Positions 1 to 10,400 of a stretch of DNA of 33,283 nucleotides are shown here, one piece after another (the first letter of the stretch is position 1; every line of letters starts with the position of its first letter). The DNA is taken from contig DGYK01000041.1 in NCBI GenBank assembly GCA_002398365.1, positions 1 to 33,283 of the forward strand, in the 5' to 3' direction. The position numbers were made by a program, and so were the translations under genes. The notes below the pieces were generated by a model. It was given only the letters and a program-made list of their open reading frames with translations, made no database searches and had not been told where the DNA came from. This stretch comes from Flammeovirgaceae bacterium UBA5008. Lineage in GTDB: Bacteria > Bacteroidota > Bacteroidia > Cytophagales > Cyclobacteriaceae.

Positions 1-51
1 CGTTCCCGCCCGGATTTCAAGAACTGTATTCTTGAAATCCGGGCGGGAACG
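1..51. repeat. perfect inverted repeat at window edge, probable fold-back artefact
   Basis: Bases 1-21 are the exact reverse complement of bases 31-51, with a 9-base loop (AACTGTATT) between them. The right arm encodes the conserved release-factor sequence LEIRAGTGG. The left arm reads R-S-R-P-D-F-K in the same frame, which does not resemble the usual RF1 sequence there. I infer that the left arm is an inverted copy of the right arm made at a contig end (chimeric amplification or an assembly fold-back) and is not genuine prfA sequence. A genuine hairpin inside the gene is less likely. Confidence 0.8.
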
Positions 52-768
52 GGTGGTGATGAGGCTGCTATTTTTGCCGGAGATCTTTGGCGCATGTATC
101 AACGCTTTTGTGACCGCATTGGCTTGAAGATGTCGGTGCTGGATGTGACGGAAGGCACTGCGGGCGGATACAAAGAGGTGATCAGCAGCGTGGAGGGAGA
201 TGGTGCCTATGGTATTTTCAAATATGAATCAGGTGTCCACCGCGTGCAGCGCGTGCCTGAAACAGAGACGCAAGGTCGTGTACACACGTCCGCAGCTTCG
301 GTAGTGGTGTTGCCTGAAGCCGAAGATGTGGACGTAGAAATCAATCCGGCCGATATCGAAGTGATCACTTCACGCTCGGGAGGTGCCGGTGGACAGAACG
401 TAAACAAGGTGGAGACGAAAGTGCAGATGACGCACAAGCCTACAGGCATTGTGATTACTTGCCAGGTAGAGCGATCGCAGCACGGCAACCGCGCCCGGGC
501 GATGGTGATGCTTCGTGCAAAGCTTTACGAATTAGAATTAGAGAAAAAGAATGCGGGCATCACGGCATCGCGCAAAAGTCAGGTGCGCAGTGGTGATCGC
601 TCAGAGAAAATCAGAACCTACAACTACCCACAAAGCCGCGTGACAGATCATCGCATTGGCTACACACAACACAATTTACCGGCTGTGATGAATGGCGAGG
701 TGGATGAGTTTATCAACCAACTAAAAATTGCCGAAACTGCGGAGAGGATGGCGAATAACACGAATTAA
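1..768 (+). CDS. prfA: peptide chain release factor 1, 5'-truncated
   Basis: RF1 recognises UAA and UAG stop codons in the ribosomal A site and triggers peptide release. The frame is open from base 1 and ends in TAA at 766-768, giving 255 residues of a protein usually about 355-360 long, so roughly the first 100 residues are missing. Visible marks are the EIRAGTGGDEAA block (34-69), the P-x-T stop-codon recognition motif inside VPETETQGRVHTSA, which separates RF1 from RF2 (SPF), and the catalytic GGQ at 388-396 within GGAGGQNVNKVETK. The first Met in the window (base 94) lies inside the conserved domain and is not the start. The first ~21 bases are probably not native because of the inverted repeat. 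Family assignment is secure. Confidence 0.96.
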   Translation, partial: RSRPDFKNCILEIRAGTGGDEAAIFAGDLWRMYQRFCDRIGLKMSVLDVTEGTAGGYKEVISSVEGDGAYGIFKYESGVHRVQRVPETETQGRVHTSAASVVVLPEAEDVDVEINPADIEVITSRSGGAGGQNVNKVETKVQMTHKPTGIVITCQVERSQHGNRARAMVMLRAKLYELELEKKNAGITASRKSQVRSGDRSEKIRTYNYPQSRVTDHRIGYTQHNLPAVMNGEVDEFINQLKIAETAERMANNTN

Positions 769-955
769 TTCGGTGATTTGATAATTCGGTAATTCGTTAA
801 TGGTTTGATACAGAATAACCAGAGCTCATCAAATGATCAGATCAACGAATTAGCATATAGCTAGTTTGGAGATTTGATCATGATGATTGGTCATGGTTAA
901 TTAATATTCATCTAAGGCTATCATTACCGAATTACCGAATCAACGAATTAGCAAA
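769..955. repeat. intergenic region with short direct and inverted AT-rich repeats
   Basis: This 187-base gap between prfA and the convergent lipoprotein gene holds no ORF of note. The 15-mer ATCAACGAATTAGCA occurs at 841-855 and again at 939-953. The 12-mer ATTCGGTAATTC at 784-795 has its reverse complement at 929-940. TTCGGT and ACCGAA words recur around both. The outer inverted arms could fold the whole gap and might act as a convergent-gene terminator, but there is no GC-rich stem followed by a T run. It may be a small dispersed intergenic repeat of this genome. Confidence 0.5.
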
Positions 956-1498
956 TTAGTTTCCTTCTTCCGATTGCTTAATCTGTTCGTCTAGAATTTT
1001 ATCGATGATGGCGAGTTGGCGTTCGTCAATTTTTTGGTTTACGCGGGCTTGCTTTTTCATAAAGCGAAACATGGCGTTCTTCTTAATTTCGTAAGCGATA
1101 AACACGGTATACTTTTTCTCTTTTTCATTGTAGAATTTCTTCTCACCTACTTTTCGTAAGTCGGCCAAATCGGTATTCATCACTTCTCGTGCGAGGCTTT
1201 GAAACTTCTCCGCCACATCGGCACCACGCTCATTTTCTGTTTGACCTTGGTAATTGTCAGCCACTTGTTTCATGGTGGTGTTTACCTGACCGGCCAAGTA
1301 GGTTTTTGCTTCGATATCGGCTTTGCCTCGGGCAATATTGTCAGATGAACTTTCACCCTTGCCGGTAGCACGGAAGAAACGATTGTTGGATTCATAAGCA
1401 TTGCCTGAGAACGGCTCGCTTACTTTTTTTCCGAAAGGACTGTTGGCGCATGAGCTGGCAATGATAGCGATTGCAATGGTGATAAGTGCGTTTTTCAT
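956..1498 (-). CDS. putative LPP20-like lipoprotein
   Basis: A 180-residue exported protein. It begins with a hydrophobic signal (MKNALITIAIAIIASSC) with a lipobox-like A-S-S-C, so Cys17 would carry the lipid. The mature part contains ATGKGESSSDNIARGKADIEA followed by an Ala-rich helix, then a strand-rich segment (KYTVFIAYEIKK) and a charged C-terminal helix. This order of a G-x-G strand, an alanine helix and a VF/VA strand resembles the LPP20 lipoprotein family; I make this match from memory of the pattern and hold it loosely. The start lies 51 bases from the end of the upstream methyltransferase gene, so it could be the third gene of that transcript. Its function is unknown and a link to the polyketide genes is not evident. 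Confidence 0.6.
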   Translation of the reverse strand: MKNALITIAIAIIASSCANSPFGKKVSEPFSGNAYESNNRFFRATGKGESSSDNIARGKADIEAKTYLAGQVNTTMKQVADNYQGQTENERGADVAEKFQSLAREVMNTDLADLRKVGEKKFYNEKEKKYTVFIAYEIKKNAMFRFMKKQARVNQKIDERQLAIIDKILDEQIKQSEEGN

Positions 1499-1549
1499 AG
1501 TGTTAACATTAAATCTGATCTAAATTAAGGAAAAATTGTGCCAGAATTT

Positions 1550-2263
1550 TTACGGAGATGGCCAAATAATCAATTGCCATCGAAAGGCCCATTTCCATTT
1601 TAGTTGATAGTTTATGATTCCGGCTTTGAATAAAATGTCTTTCAGCTCTTTTTTAGTGAAAGCCCGCTGTACAGAAAGTGGTGCATCGAATTTTACCATA
1701 GCCGATTTAGAAAAAAGTTGTGTTAACCATTTGATGGAGTAATAGGCCAGCGGATGACGATGGATGTCGTTGACAATAATTCCAATGCTCGTCTGTTGAT
1801 GCAACGACTTGAAAATATCCACTAGTTGTTCTTCAGTAAAATGGTGGAGAAATAACGTGCAAAGCACAACATCAAATTTCCGCTCGCGAAATTCTTTTGA
1901 GAAAATGTTTACAGCCTCGAAAGAGATGTTATTGAATTTCAGGGAATGAGCTTTGGCGAACTCAATGATGTTTGGATTGGCATCAATGCCCAGTAATTTC
2001 AATGATCGATTTTCTTGTAAAGCTCTTCTTGCGATTAGTCGTAACATTTCACCGCTGCCACATCCTAAATCGGCAATGGATACTTCCTGATTTTTACTTT
2101 GCTTCCGGAGAAGTTGTTTTAACGCTTGGAGGGTCACGGCATTTCCACCGAGCCATTGATTGATAAAATCCAATTCGCGCAGCGTTTGGTCAACCACTTC
2201 TCCCCGGCAATCCAGGTCGTCCATGATTTCAATTTCTGCCGATCGATGTTGTAAGGATGCCAT
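1550..2263 (-). CDS. class I SAM-dependent methyltransferase of type III PKS cluster
   Basis: A 237-residue Rossmann-fold methyltransferase. The SAM-binding motif I is IADLGCGSGEM (residues 63-73), the acidic motif II is LLGIDANP (90-97), and the later strand is FDVVLCTLFLHHF. The second half (NDIHRHPLAYY, then an AFTKKELKDILFKAG segment) is typical of small-molecule O- or C-methyltransferases of the UbiE-like superfamily. The start codon lies 6 bases after the stop of the type III polyketide synthase, so the two are almost certainly cotranscribed and the polyketide is the likely substrate. Whether O- or C-methylation occurs cannot be read from the sequence. It is not a ubiquinone or menaquinone methyltransferase by context. 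Confidence 0.85.
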   Translation of the reverse strand: MASLQHRSAEIEIMDDLDCRGEVVDQTLRELDFINQWLGGNAVTLQALKQLLRKQSKNQEVSIADLGCGSGEMLRLIARRALQENRSLKLLGIDANPNIIEFAKAHSLKFNNISFEAVNIFSKEFRERKFDVVLCTLFLHHFTEEQLVDIFKSLHQQTSIGIIVNDIHRHPLAYYSIKWLTQLFSKSAMVKFDAPLSVQRAFTKKELKDILFKAGIINYQLKWKWAFRWQLIIWPSP

Positions 2264-2269
2264 GAACGG

Positions 2270-3370
2270 TTATTTATGATTTACCACTTCCAATACCATG
2301 CTTTCCAGTGTGAGCCCGGGACCAAAAGCAAAACTTAAAATTTTCTTGCCGTCATCAGCAGTTTGAAGTGTGGAGGCTAGTTCGTGCAAAACAAACAAAA
2401 CAGTGGGGGAAGACATGTTGCCGAACTTTTTTAACACTTGATACGCAAATTGATTTTGTTCTTTACTGATCGACAACTCCGTTTCGATGGCTTCCAGAAT
2501 TTTCTTTCCTCCCGGATGAATAGCAAAGAAAGAGATATCGGATAAATGAAAATTTATTTTTTCCAGCAACGATGCCGTTAGTTTTATAATACCACCTTTA
2601 ATTACCTCTGGCACGTACGAAGAGAGCCGCATCTCGAAACCAAAATCACCAATAGACCAAGCCATGTCGTGCTCACCTGATGTAGCAATATCGCAAAAGA
2701 AGCTGATCGGTTTAAGGTTGATCCCATTTCGTGGCTGTGCTTCTACTAAAAGTGCAGCCGAACCATCGGCAAACAAGGAATTGGCCAGCAGATTGTCTTC
2801 GGTTGCCTCGCGTTGAAAGTGAATGCTGCACAATTCAACACAAACAACCAGCACTTTGCTTAGCGGATTTTGTTCACAAAAAGAATGCGCCAGCTTCAAT
2901 GCATTAAAGGCAGCGTAGCATCCCATAAAATTAATGCAGGTGCGTTCGATCGATGATTTTAAACCTAGCACTTTTACCAAATCAATATCCAAGCCGGGTG
3001 CATACATGCCCGTGCAACTTACCACTACTAAATGAGTGATTTCAGATCGTTTTATATCTGCGATCTGCGATAAGCATTTTTCAGCCGATGAAGTAGCTAG
3101 GTGAATCGCGTGCTTTTGAAACAACTCTGCCCGCTGTTTAGTAGACGGGAATGCATCGCTCGTGTTGGAATAAAACTCAAAGTGTTCTGTTTTGCTGTAG
3201 TCATTCAGAACGGAGTAGCGTGTTTCGATGCCGCTCATTCGATGAAGCGCCCGCAGCTTTCGTTCGTCATCTTCGGAGAGTTTCATGGCCTTCACCATAA
3301 AATTGGCAATGGCGGTTTGTTCAATCTGATGCTCAGGATTTGCAATACCAATGGACGTGATGTAACTCAT
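2270..3370 (-). CDS. type III polyketide synthase (chalcone/stilbene synthase-like)
   Basis: A 366-residue thiolase-fold condensing enzyme. It would extend an acyl-CoA starter with malonyl-CoA and cyclise the chain to a pyrone, resorcinol, phloroglucinol or similar ring. The full catalytic triad is visible: Cys151 in NFMGCYAAFNAL, His285 in FAIHPGG, and Asn318 in FGNMSSPTVLF. The C-terminal signature AFGPGLTLESMVLEV matches the GFGPG loop of chalcone synthases. The segment WSIGDFGFEMRLSSYVP resembles bacterial rather than plant members. KAS III (FabH) is excluded by the HPGG and GFGPG-type signatures and the length. It is the first gene of a minus-strand pair with the methyltransferase and diverges from the UbiA gene over 80 bases. 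A weak promoter match on the minus strand (GAATTTTG at 3391-3384, TTTTG 16 bases further upstream) lies there. Starter unit and product are unknown. Confidence 0.92.
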   Translation of the reverse strand: MSYITSIGIANPEHQIEQTAIANFMVKAMKLSEDDERKLRALHRMSGIETRYSVLNDYSKTEHFEFYSNTSDAFPSTKQRAELFQKHAIHLATSSAEKCLSQIADIKRSEITHLVVVSCTGMYAPGLDIDLVKVLGLKSSIERTCINFMGCYAAFNALKLAHSFCEQNPLSKVLVVCVELCSIHFQREATEDNLLANSLFADGSAALLVEAQPRNGINLKPISFFCDIATSGEHDMAWSIGDFGFEMRLSSYVPEVIKGGIIKLTASLLEKINFHLSDISFFAIHPGGKKILEAIETELSISKEQNQFAYQVLKKFGNMSSPTVLFVLHELASTLQTADDGKKILSFAFGPGLTLESMVLEVVNHK

Positions 3371-3450
3371 AATTCAAGTATAACAAAATTCCCTTCGCAA
3401 TGATTTACAAAAGTTTGAGATGAATTGAAATCAAAGAACTATTTTTAAGA

Positions 3451-4344
3451 ATGAAGTATTTGTACTCTATTTTTCTTCACCTGCGCATTCCTTTTTCATT
3501 TTTTTTGATGCCCGTGTATCTGTTTGCGTTGGCTATCTCGCCCAATTTTGGCGAAAGCCGATTAATCTGGTCGTTCATCATTATTCACTTGTTGCTCTAT
3601 CCTGCCAGTAATGCGTACAATAGCTATTTTGATAAAGATGAGAAAAGCATTGGCGGTTTGAAAAACCCGCCACCTGTCAACAAGGGTTTGTATTATACTT
3701 CATTGGCGTTTGATCTGCTGGCCATTGTGTTGGGCTATCTAAAAATCAACGCTTTGTTTGCCATCATGTTGTTGATTTATGGTGTGGTATCGAAAGCGTA
3801 CAGTCATCCCTCCGTTCGCTTGAAAAAATACCCCATTGCAGGATGGTTGACCATTGGTGTTTTTCAGGGATTCTTCACTTTTTTAATGTGTTATGTAGGG
3901 ATCAATGGTTTTGAATTAAGTAATCTCAATCAACCTAAAGTATTAATTCCTGCCTTGTTAACCAGCATTATGTTGTGGGGCAATTACCCGATGACGCAAG
4001 TGTATCAACATGAAGAAGATACGAAGCATGGTGATCGGACTATCAGTCTGATGCTCGGTATCAGAGGCACTTTTATTTTTGTGCAAGCCCTGTTCGCAGT
4101 AGCAACCATTTGCTTTTTGCTTTACTTCCTTCAATACCATTCCATACACATGGGTTATGCATTTTTGATGGCGATGGCTCCGGTGGTTGTCTTTTTTATG
4201 TACTGGTTTTACTTGGTGTGGAAGGATGCATCCCGGGCTAACTTTACCTTCACGATGTGGCTCAATTTCATTTCTTCCTGCTGCCTAAATGGGTTTTTCA
4301 TTTATCTCTGGGTGAGTTCTAGTCACCTAGATCAGTATTTCTAG
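3451..4344 (+). CDS. UbiA-family prenyltransferase
   Basis: A 297-residue integral membrane protein with about eight hydrophobic segments, typical of the UbiA superfamily that moves a prenyl group from a polyprenyl diphosphate to an aromatic or lipid acceptor. Both Mg-diphosphate motifs are recognisable: the first as NAYNSYFDKDE (residues 54-64) and the second as YQHEEDTKHGDRT (185-197). The first motif has N-S-Y-F-D instead of the more common N-D-x-x-D, so its first acidic residue is replaced. It starts 80 bases from the divergent polyketide synthase, which suggests shared control and that it prenylates the methylated polyketide. It is unlikely to be MenA, CyoE or UbiA itself, given the context and the altered motif. 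The acceptor and prenyl donor length are inference only. Confidence 0.88.
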   Translation: MKYLYSIFLHLRIPFSFFLMPVYLFALAISPNFGESRLIWSFIIIHLLLYPASNAYNSYFDKDEKSIGGLKNPPPVNKGLYYTSLAFDLLAIVLGYLKINALFAIMLLIYGVVSKAYSHPSVRLKKYPIAGWLTIGVFQGFFTFLMCYVGINGFELSNLNQPKVLIPALLTSIMLWGNYPMTQVYQHEEDTKHGDRTISLMLGIRGTFIFVQALFAVATICFLLYFLQYHSIHMGYAFLMAMAPVVVFFMYWFYLVWKDASRANFTFTMWLNFISSCCLNGFFIYLWVSSSHLDQYF

Positions 4345-4382
4345 GCAAATCAACAATTGCCAGTCAACCGATTATAAATCAG

Positions 4383-4409
4383 TTGATTAAGAAATTTTGT
4401 TTAGTTTTG
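4383..4409 (+). promoter_or_regulatory. putative Bacteroidota-type promoter of the giant T9SS gene
   Basis: TAGTTTTG at 4402-4409 matches the Bacteroidota -7 consensus TAnnTTTG exactly. A TTG at 4383-4385 lies 16 bases upstream, slightly short of the commonly quoted 17-23 base spacing for the -33 element. The ATG at 4431 follows 21 bases after the box, which leaves a short leader. No Shine-Dalgarno sequence is seen, as expected for this phylum. Confidence 0.4.
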
Positions 4410-4430
4410 TTATGCCCAAAACCTAAAAAC

Positions 4431-7400
4431 ATGAAACAGCACTCCCTTTGGCTGCTTTTAATAATTATTTTATGTTCTTTTCATTCTAGAGCCCAGTCTC
4501 CCGGAGGAGTAAGTGCAAATTTGCGCACTTGGGTAAAAGGTGATGTAGGAGTTACAGGAACTACCAACGTGAGTGTGTGGGCCGACCAAAGCGGCTTAGG
4601 AAATAATTTTACGCAAGGTACTGTAGCAAATCAGCCATCATTGGTTACCAATGATTTAAATGGCCACTCCACGATTAATTTCTCAGGAAGCACTACGATT
4701 ATGACGCCTGGGGCCGCGGTTGCCAATTTGAATACAACGGTTTTTACTGTGGCCGTTCCAATGATCAATACTTCATGGCGCACAATGTTCAGGGGAACAG
4801 CAGGCGATCATCCGCTCATCATTCAATCTGGAGGAACTTCGCTCGGCTACTATGACAATGATAATGGTGGATTGCAATCCAGTGGTTTTACTTGGTTGCA
4901 AAATGAAGTGGCCTTGGTTGGCCTTGAGATGCGAGCGAGTGATGTAAATTTTCGCAAAAATGGGGTACAGGGTTTATCTATTTCATCAATCAATTTAAGC
5001 GGCCTCAATTTGAATTTTTTTGGTAATTATCAGGGAAATGGTCAGCCATTCGGTAAAATAGCTGAAACAATAATCTACAATTCCGCCACAGCACTCACAT
5101 CCACAGAAAAGGAAAGAATTGAAAGTTATTTAGCCATTAAGTACGGCCTTACACTAGCACATAATTACTTAGCGAGCAATGGATCTGTTTTGTGGGATTT
5201 GACTACCAATGCCGGGTATAACAATAATATTACAGGGATTGGTCGAGATGATGCATCAGATTTGGATCAGCAGGCCTCTACGAGCATAAACACCACCGGT
5301 TCGGTAAGAATGGACTTGGGTGGTGCTTTTGCCTCTAATCTCGACTTTATCTTATGGGGCGATAATGGCGCAACAGGATCAAGTTCAAATGTGTCATCGT
5401 CTTACTTTTTCAGATCTTCAAAAATTTGGCGCACAGCAGTCAGTGGCACTCCTAGTAACGTTACCTTTTCAGTCAATTTACAAACGATTGGATTTCCGGT
5501 AACTACATCAGCAACTGACTATGTGTTATTAAAAGATACGGACTCTGATTTTTCATCGGGAGCCGTAGCCCATACAACCGGTGCCAGTTTAGTGGGGAAT
5601 ACGTTAACCTTCACGGGAGTGAGTTTTAATAACGGAGATTATTTTGCGATTGCAGCTGTTAACATAGGCTTGCCAGGAGGAGTGGCCGGACCGATTTTCT
5701 GGGTGAAGGGTGATGTGGGAGTGACCGGCACGACAGATGTCAGTAATTGGGCCGACCAAAGTGGTTTTTCCGCAAATGCTACACAAGCCACACTAGCTAA
5801 TCAGCCATCGCAACTTACCAATGATCTGAATTTTCATTCTACCATTGATTTTTCTGGTAACACCGACTTCTTTTCAATTGCCAACGCTCCTGTCAATTTA
5901 AACTCAACCGTATTTACAGTTGCAGTGCCACGAATAAACTCCAATTGGCGAACCATGTTTCGAGGAACAACCAGTGATCACCCGCTCATTATTCAAAGCG
6001 GAGGCACAGGGCTTGGTTATTATGATAATGATAATATTGGATTTAAGTCTAGCGGTTTCACATGGCTGCAAAACGAAGCTGCATTGGTAGGTTTGGAAAT
6101 GAAAGCCGGAGATGTAAACTTCCGAAAAAATGGTGTTCAAGGAGCTTCAATTGCTACCATTAATTTGACGGGATTGAACCTGAACTCATTCGGTAACTAC
6201 ACCACCAATAGTCAGCAGTTTGGGCGTATAGCTGAAACCATTATTTATAATTCAACCACACCACTGACGGTTACTGAAAAAGAAAAAATTGAGTCGTATT
6301 TGGCCATTAAGTACGGCATTACCTTATCACACAATTACCTCGCTAGTGATGGCACCGTGCTCTGGAATGTTACCGCTAACGCAACTTACAATAATAACGT
6401 AACTGGTGTTGGCAGAGATGATCTTTCCTCATTAGATCAACAAAAGTCGTTGAGTGTTAACACAACAGGATCAGTCACACTGGACAAAGGAGCATCTTTT
6501 CCTACAGATAAGAGTTTTATCGTATTTGGAGACGATGCAGGTGCCGGCTCGAGTTCGAATGTATCCAATGCATATGCTGCACGTGCAGCGCGGGTTTGGA
6601 AAACAGCAATAACCAACACACCGGGTTCTGTAGGCTTTAGTGTTAACCTTCAAACAATTGGTTTCCCAAATACAAGTAATGCTGTTGATTATGTTTTATT
6701 ACGTGACACGGATACGGATTTTAGTGCCGGAGCAACAGCGCATTCCACAGGCGTAACGCTGGTAGGAAATATACTTTCCTTTACAGGTGTAACTTTTAAT
6801 GATGGAGATTTTTTCACAATAGCAGCCACGAATGTACCGTTGCCAGGTGGTATTGCGGGCAATCTAACGGTATGGTTAAAAGCAAATAATGGCTTGCAAA
6901 AAGCAGGCAATGTAGCGGCATCCAATGGCGATGCGGTGGTTCGCTGGGCAGATCAAAGCGGCTTTGGTAGAAATTACACAGCTGTTGCTGGACCAACTTT
7001 GCAATCCAACACACTTAACTTTAATCCCTCAGCTGAAATATTGTCTGGCGGTTTTGATGCACCCGTAGGCTCGGAATTATCCAATGACTGGACGGTGTTT
7101 TTTATCTCTCAAAAATTAGCTTCCGATAATAATGGTCGATTATTTGATGGACACACTTCGAATCATTTATGGGCGCACTGGGGAACATATACCAATAGCA
7201 TTTATCTGAATAATTTACCTTCTAATTATAATTCAGGAATTGCAACTACTACAGGAATTCAAAATTTACATCTGCATTCTTATAAGCGCGAGTCTGTGGG
7301 CGGAACTTTAGAAGCACGAGCAGATGGTTCGTTGTTATCGACATTTGGTTCCAGCAATAGTGCCAACGGAATTCGAATAGATATCAATACAGGTGCATTT

Positions 7401-10400
7401 GGCGCAGGAGAAAGTTCTCACTCGCGTGTAGGTGAAATGATTATTTATAACTCTGCACTAACCTCCACCGATGTAAATAAAATTGAAAGTTATCTCGGTA
7501 TTAAATATGGTATTACATTAACTCATGATTATGTAGCGACCAATGGTACCACTCTATGGAATGTAACATCTAATGCTGGATACAACAATAATATTACAGG
7601 CATTGGTCGCGATGATGAGGCAGGATTAAGCCAACCTAAGTCATTAAGCATCAATTCGGGTGGGTCGGTCACACTTGATAAAGGCGGTGCTTTTGGAACA
7701 AACAAAGATTTTATTTTGTGGGGAGATAATGGCTTGACTGGAACGAGTGCCAATGTTTCTTCTTCCTACGCAGCACGGAGTAATAAGATTTGGAAAACCT
7801 CCGTAAATGGAACCCCTGGTGCAGTTGACTTTAGTGTGAACCTTCTTACTACCGGATTCCCTAACTCAGGAAACGCGGCAAGCTATGTAATCTTAAAGGA
7901 TACCGATACAGATTTTAGCTCAGGAGCTACAACTCATAGTACAGGAGCTTCCATTGTAGGCAACACTTTGTCTTTCACAGGTGTCACATTTAATGATGGT
8001 GAATTTTTTACCATTGCAGCATCCAATATTGTTTTGCCTGGCGGAATTGCCGGAACTGTTTTTTGGGTAAAGGGTGATGTGGGTGTAACGGTAACTACCG
8101 ATGTAAGCAATTGGGCTGATCAAAGCGGAATTGGAAACGATGCATTTCAAAACACTGCTGCCAATCAGCCATCGCTGTTGAACAATGCGGTTAATTTTCA
8201 TGCAGCTATTGATTTTTCTGGAAGTACCGATGTGATGACCCCCATTACAGCGCCTGCTAACTTAAACACTACAGTGTTTACAGTGGCCATCCCCAACGTA
8301 AACACAAACTGGCGCACGATGTTCCGTGGAACGGTGAACGACCACCCCATTATTGTTCAATCAAATGGAACTCAGTTAGGCTATTATGATAATGATAACG
8401 TTGGGTTTAAAACTTCCGGATTTAACTGGCTTCAAAATGAAACTGCCTTGGTTGCGTTAGAGATGCGCACCGGAGATGTTAACTTCCGTAAGAATGGAGC
8501 TCAGGGAGCTTCGATCAATACAATCAATTTGACTGGTTTGAATTTGAATAACTTCGGAAATTCTCAAGGCGGAACTCAGCCATTCGGAAAAATAGCGGAA
8601 ACTATCATTTTCAATACAGCCTCGCCATTAACTACTACGGAGAAAGAAAAAATTGAAAGCTATTTGGGCGTTAAGTATGGCCTTACATTGACTCACAATT
8701 ATGTTGCAGGTGATGCTTCGATTTATTGGGACCTTACCACAAACGCAGGATACAATAATAATATTACCGGAGTAGGCCGCGATGATGTTTCCGGATTAGA
8801 TCAACGCAAGTCCAAGAGTTCAAATAGTGGCTCTGTTTTAACGATCGAAAAAACTTCTTCATTCGCGACTAATAAGGATTTCTGGATGGCTGGAGATGAC
8901 GGAGCCTCATTAGGTGCTTCTACGAGCAACATACATCCTTCGTATCCAATGCGTGTTACCCGCGTTTGGAAAGCAGATTTAAATGGAACTCCCGGTGTAG
9001 TAGATATTAGTTTTGATTTAGGAACAGGAATCTACAACAGTGGCTTGGTGGCAGACTATGCCTTACTATACAAAACTGGGGATACGGATTTTAGCACAGG
9101 CGCAACTGCTTATACTACCGGTGCGAGTATTGTATCGAATGTAATCACCTTTACAAATGTACCGATTGCCGATGGAGATTTTTTCACATTGGCCTTACCT
9201 CGCGTAGTTGCTCCGGGTGGTGTTATCAATGGGCTGAACGTTTGGCTAAAGGCAGATGCCGGAGTGTATTCCGATGCGGGTGTAACTCTTGCTACCGATG
9301 GAGGTACCGTACAGCGCTGGGGCGACCAAACAACCTTATCGAATCATGCAACGAATACGGGCTCTCCAGTTTGGAATTCTTCCAACAATCTCATCAACTT
9401 CAATCCGACATTATACTATGATGGAGCCAGCGGTCATAACTTGACTTACAGTTCTACCAACCAATATACGGTTGTTACTATGGGTCGAATGGAGGGAACT
9501 CAGAATAGAAGAATGTTTTCAAGCAGAACGGGTAACGTATTGCTTGGTACATGGAATGGCAGAGAAGATGTATTTTATCTAGATGCCAATCCAAGCCTAC
9601 TGACGGGTCTTACGGCAAGCACAAATCCAAAACTATACACCACCACACGAGCGTCTTCAGGAGCTTATCAGTTTTTGCGCAATGGATTCCCATTATATTC
9701 AGGAGCATCTTCCTTTAACTCAACCGTACGTTTAGGCATAGCTAATGGCGGTGCGCAAGCAGGAGAAGCGAGCCGAGCATTTATTTCGGAAGTGATACAA
9801 TATGATCGAGATTTATCAGCCTCTGAGTTAAACCGCGTTAACTCGTACATGGCCATTAAGTACGGAGTTAGTCTTGACCAGACTGCACCAACCAATTATG
9901 TAACTGCCAATGGCACGGTGGTGTGGGATGCCACTGTTAATTCAGGATACAAATTCAATATCACTGGTATTGGCCGCGATGATGCATCGGGTCTCAGCCA
10001 ACCCAAGTCTAAAAGTATTAATGCCGGAGCCCCTGTAATTGTTGATAAGGGAGGTGCGTTTGCAACTGATTTGGATTTTATGGTATGGGGAAGTAACAGC
10101 GCATACCTAACACCAACCAATGTTAATGCGCATCCATCTTATCCGTATCGCGTTGGAAAAATTTGGCGAGTAGATATTTCAGGTACGCCCGGAACAGTTA
10201 ATGTGAGTTTTGATTTAAGTGTTGGCATTTTCAATACGAACAATCCTGCTGATTATGCCTTGCTGATTAAAAACGCAGACAACAATTTTAGTTCAGGCGC
10301 AACAGCACATACAACGGGTGCTACCTTCAATGGAAACATCATCACGTTCACAGGCGTAAACTTTAGTGATGGCGATTATTTTACTTTGGCCTTGCCCAAT

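Noticed and set aside
4383..4430. Upstream TTG start for the giant T9SS gene
   Set aside because: It adds 16 residues before a normal signal peptide and overlaps the promoter-like box; the ATG at 4431 is better.
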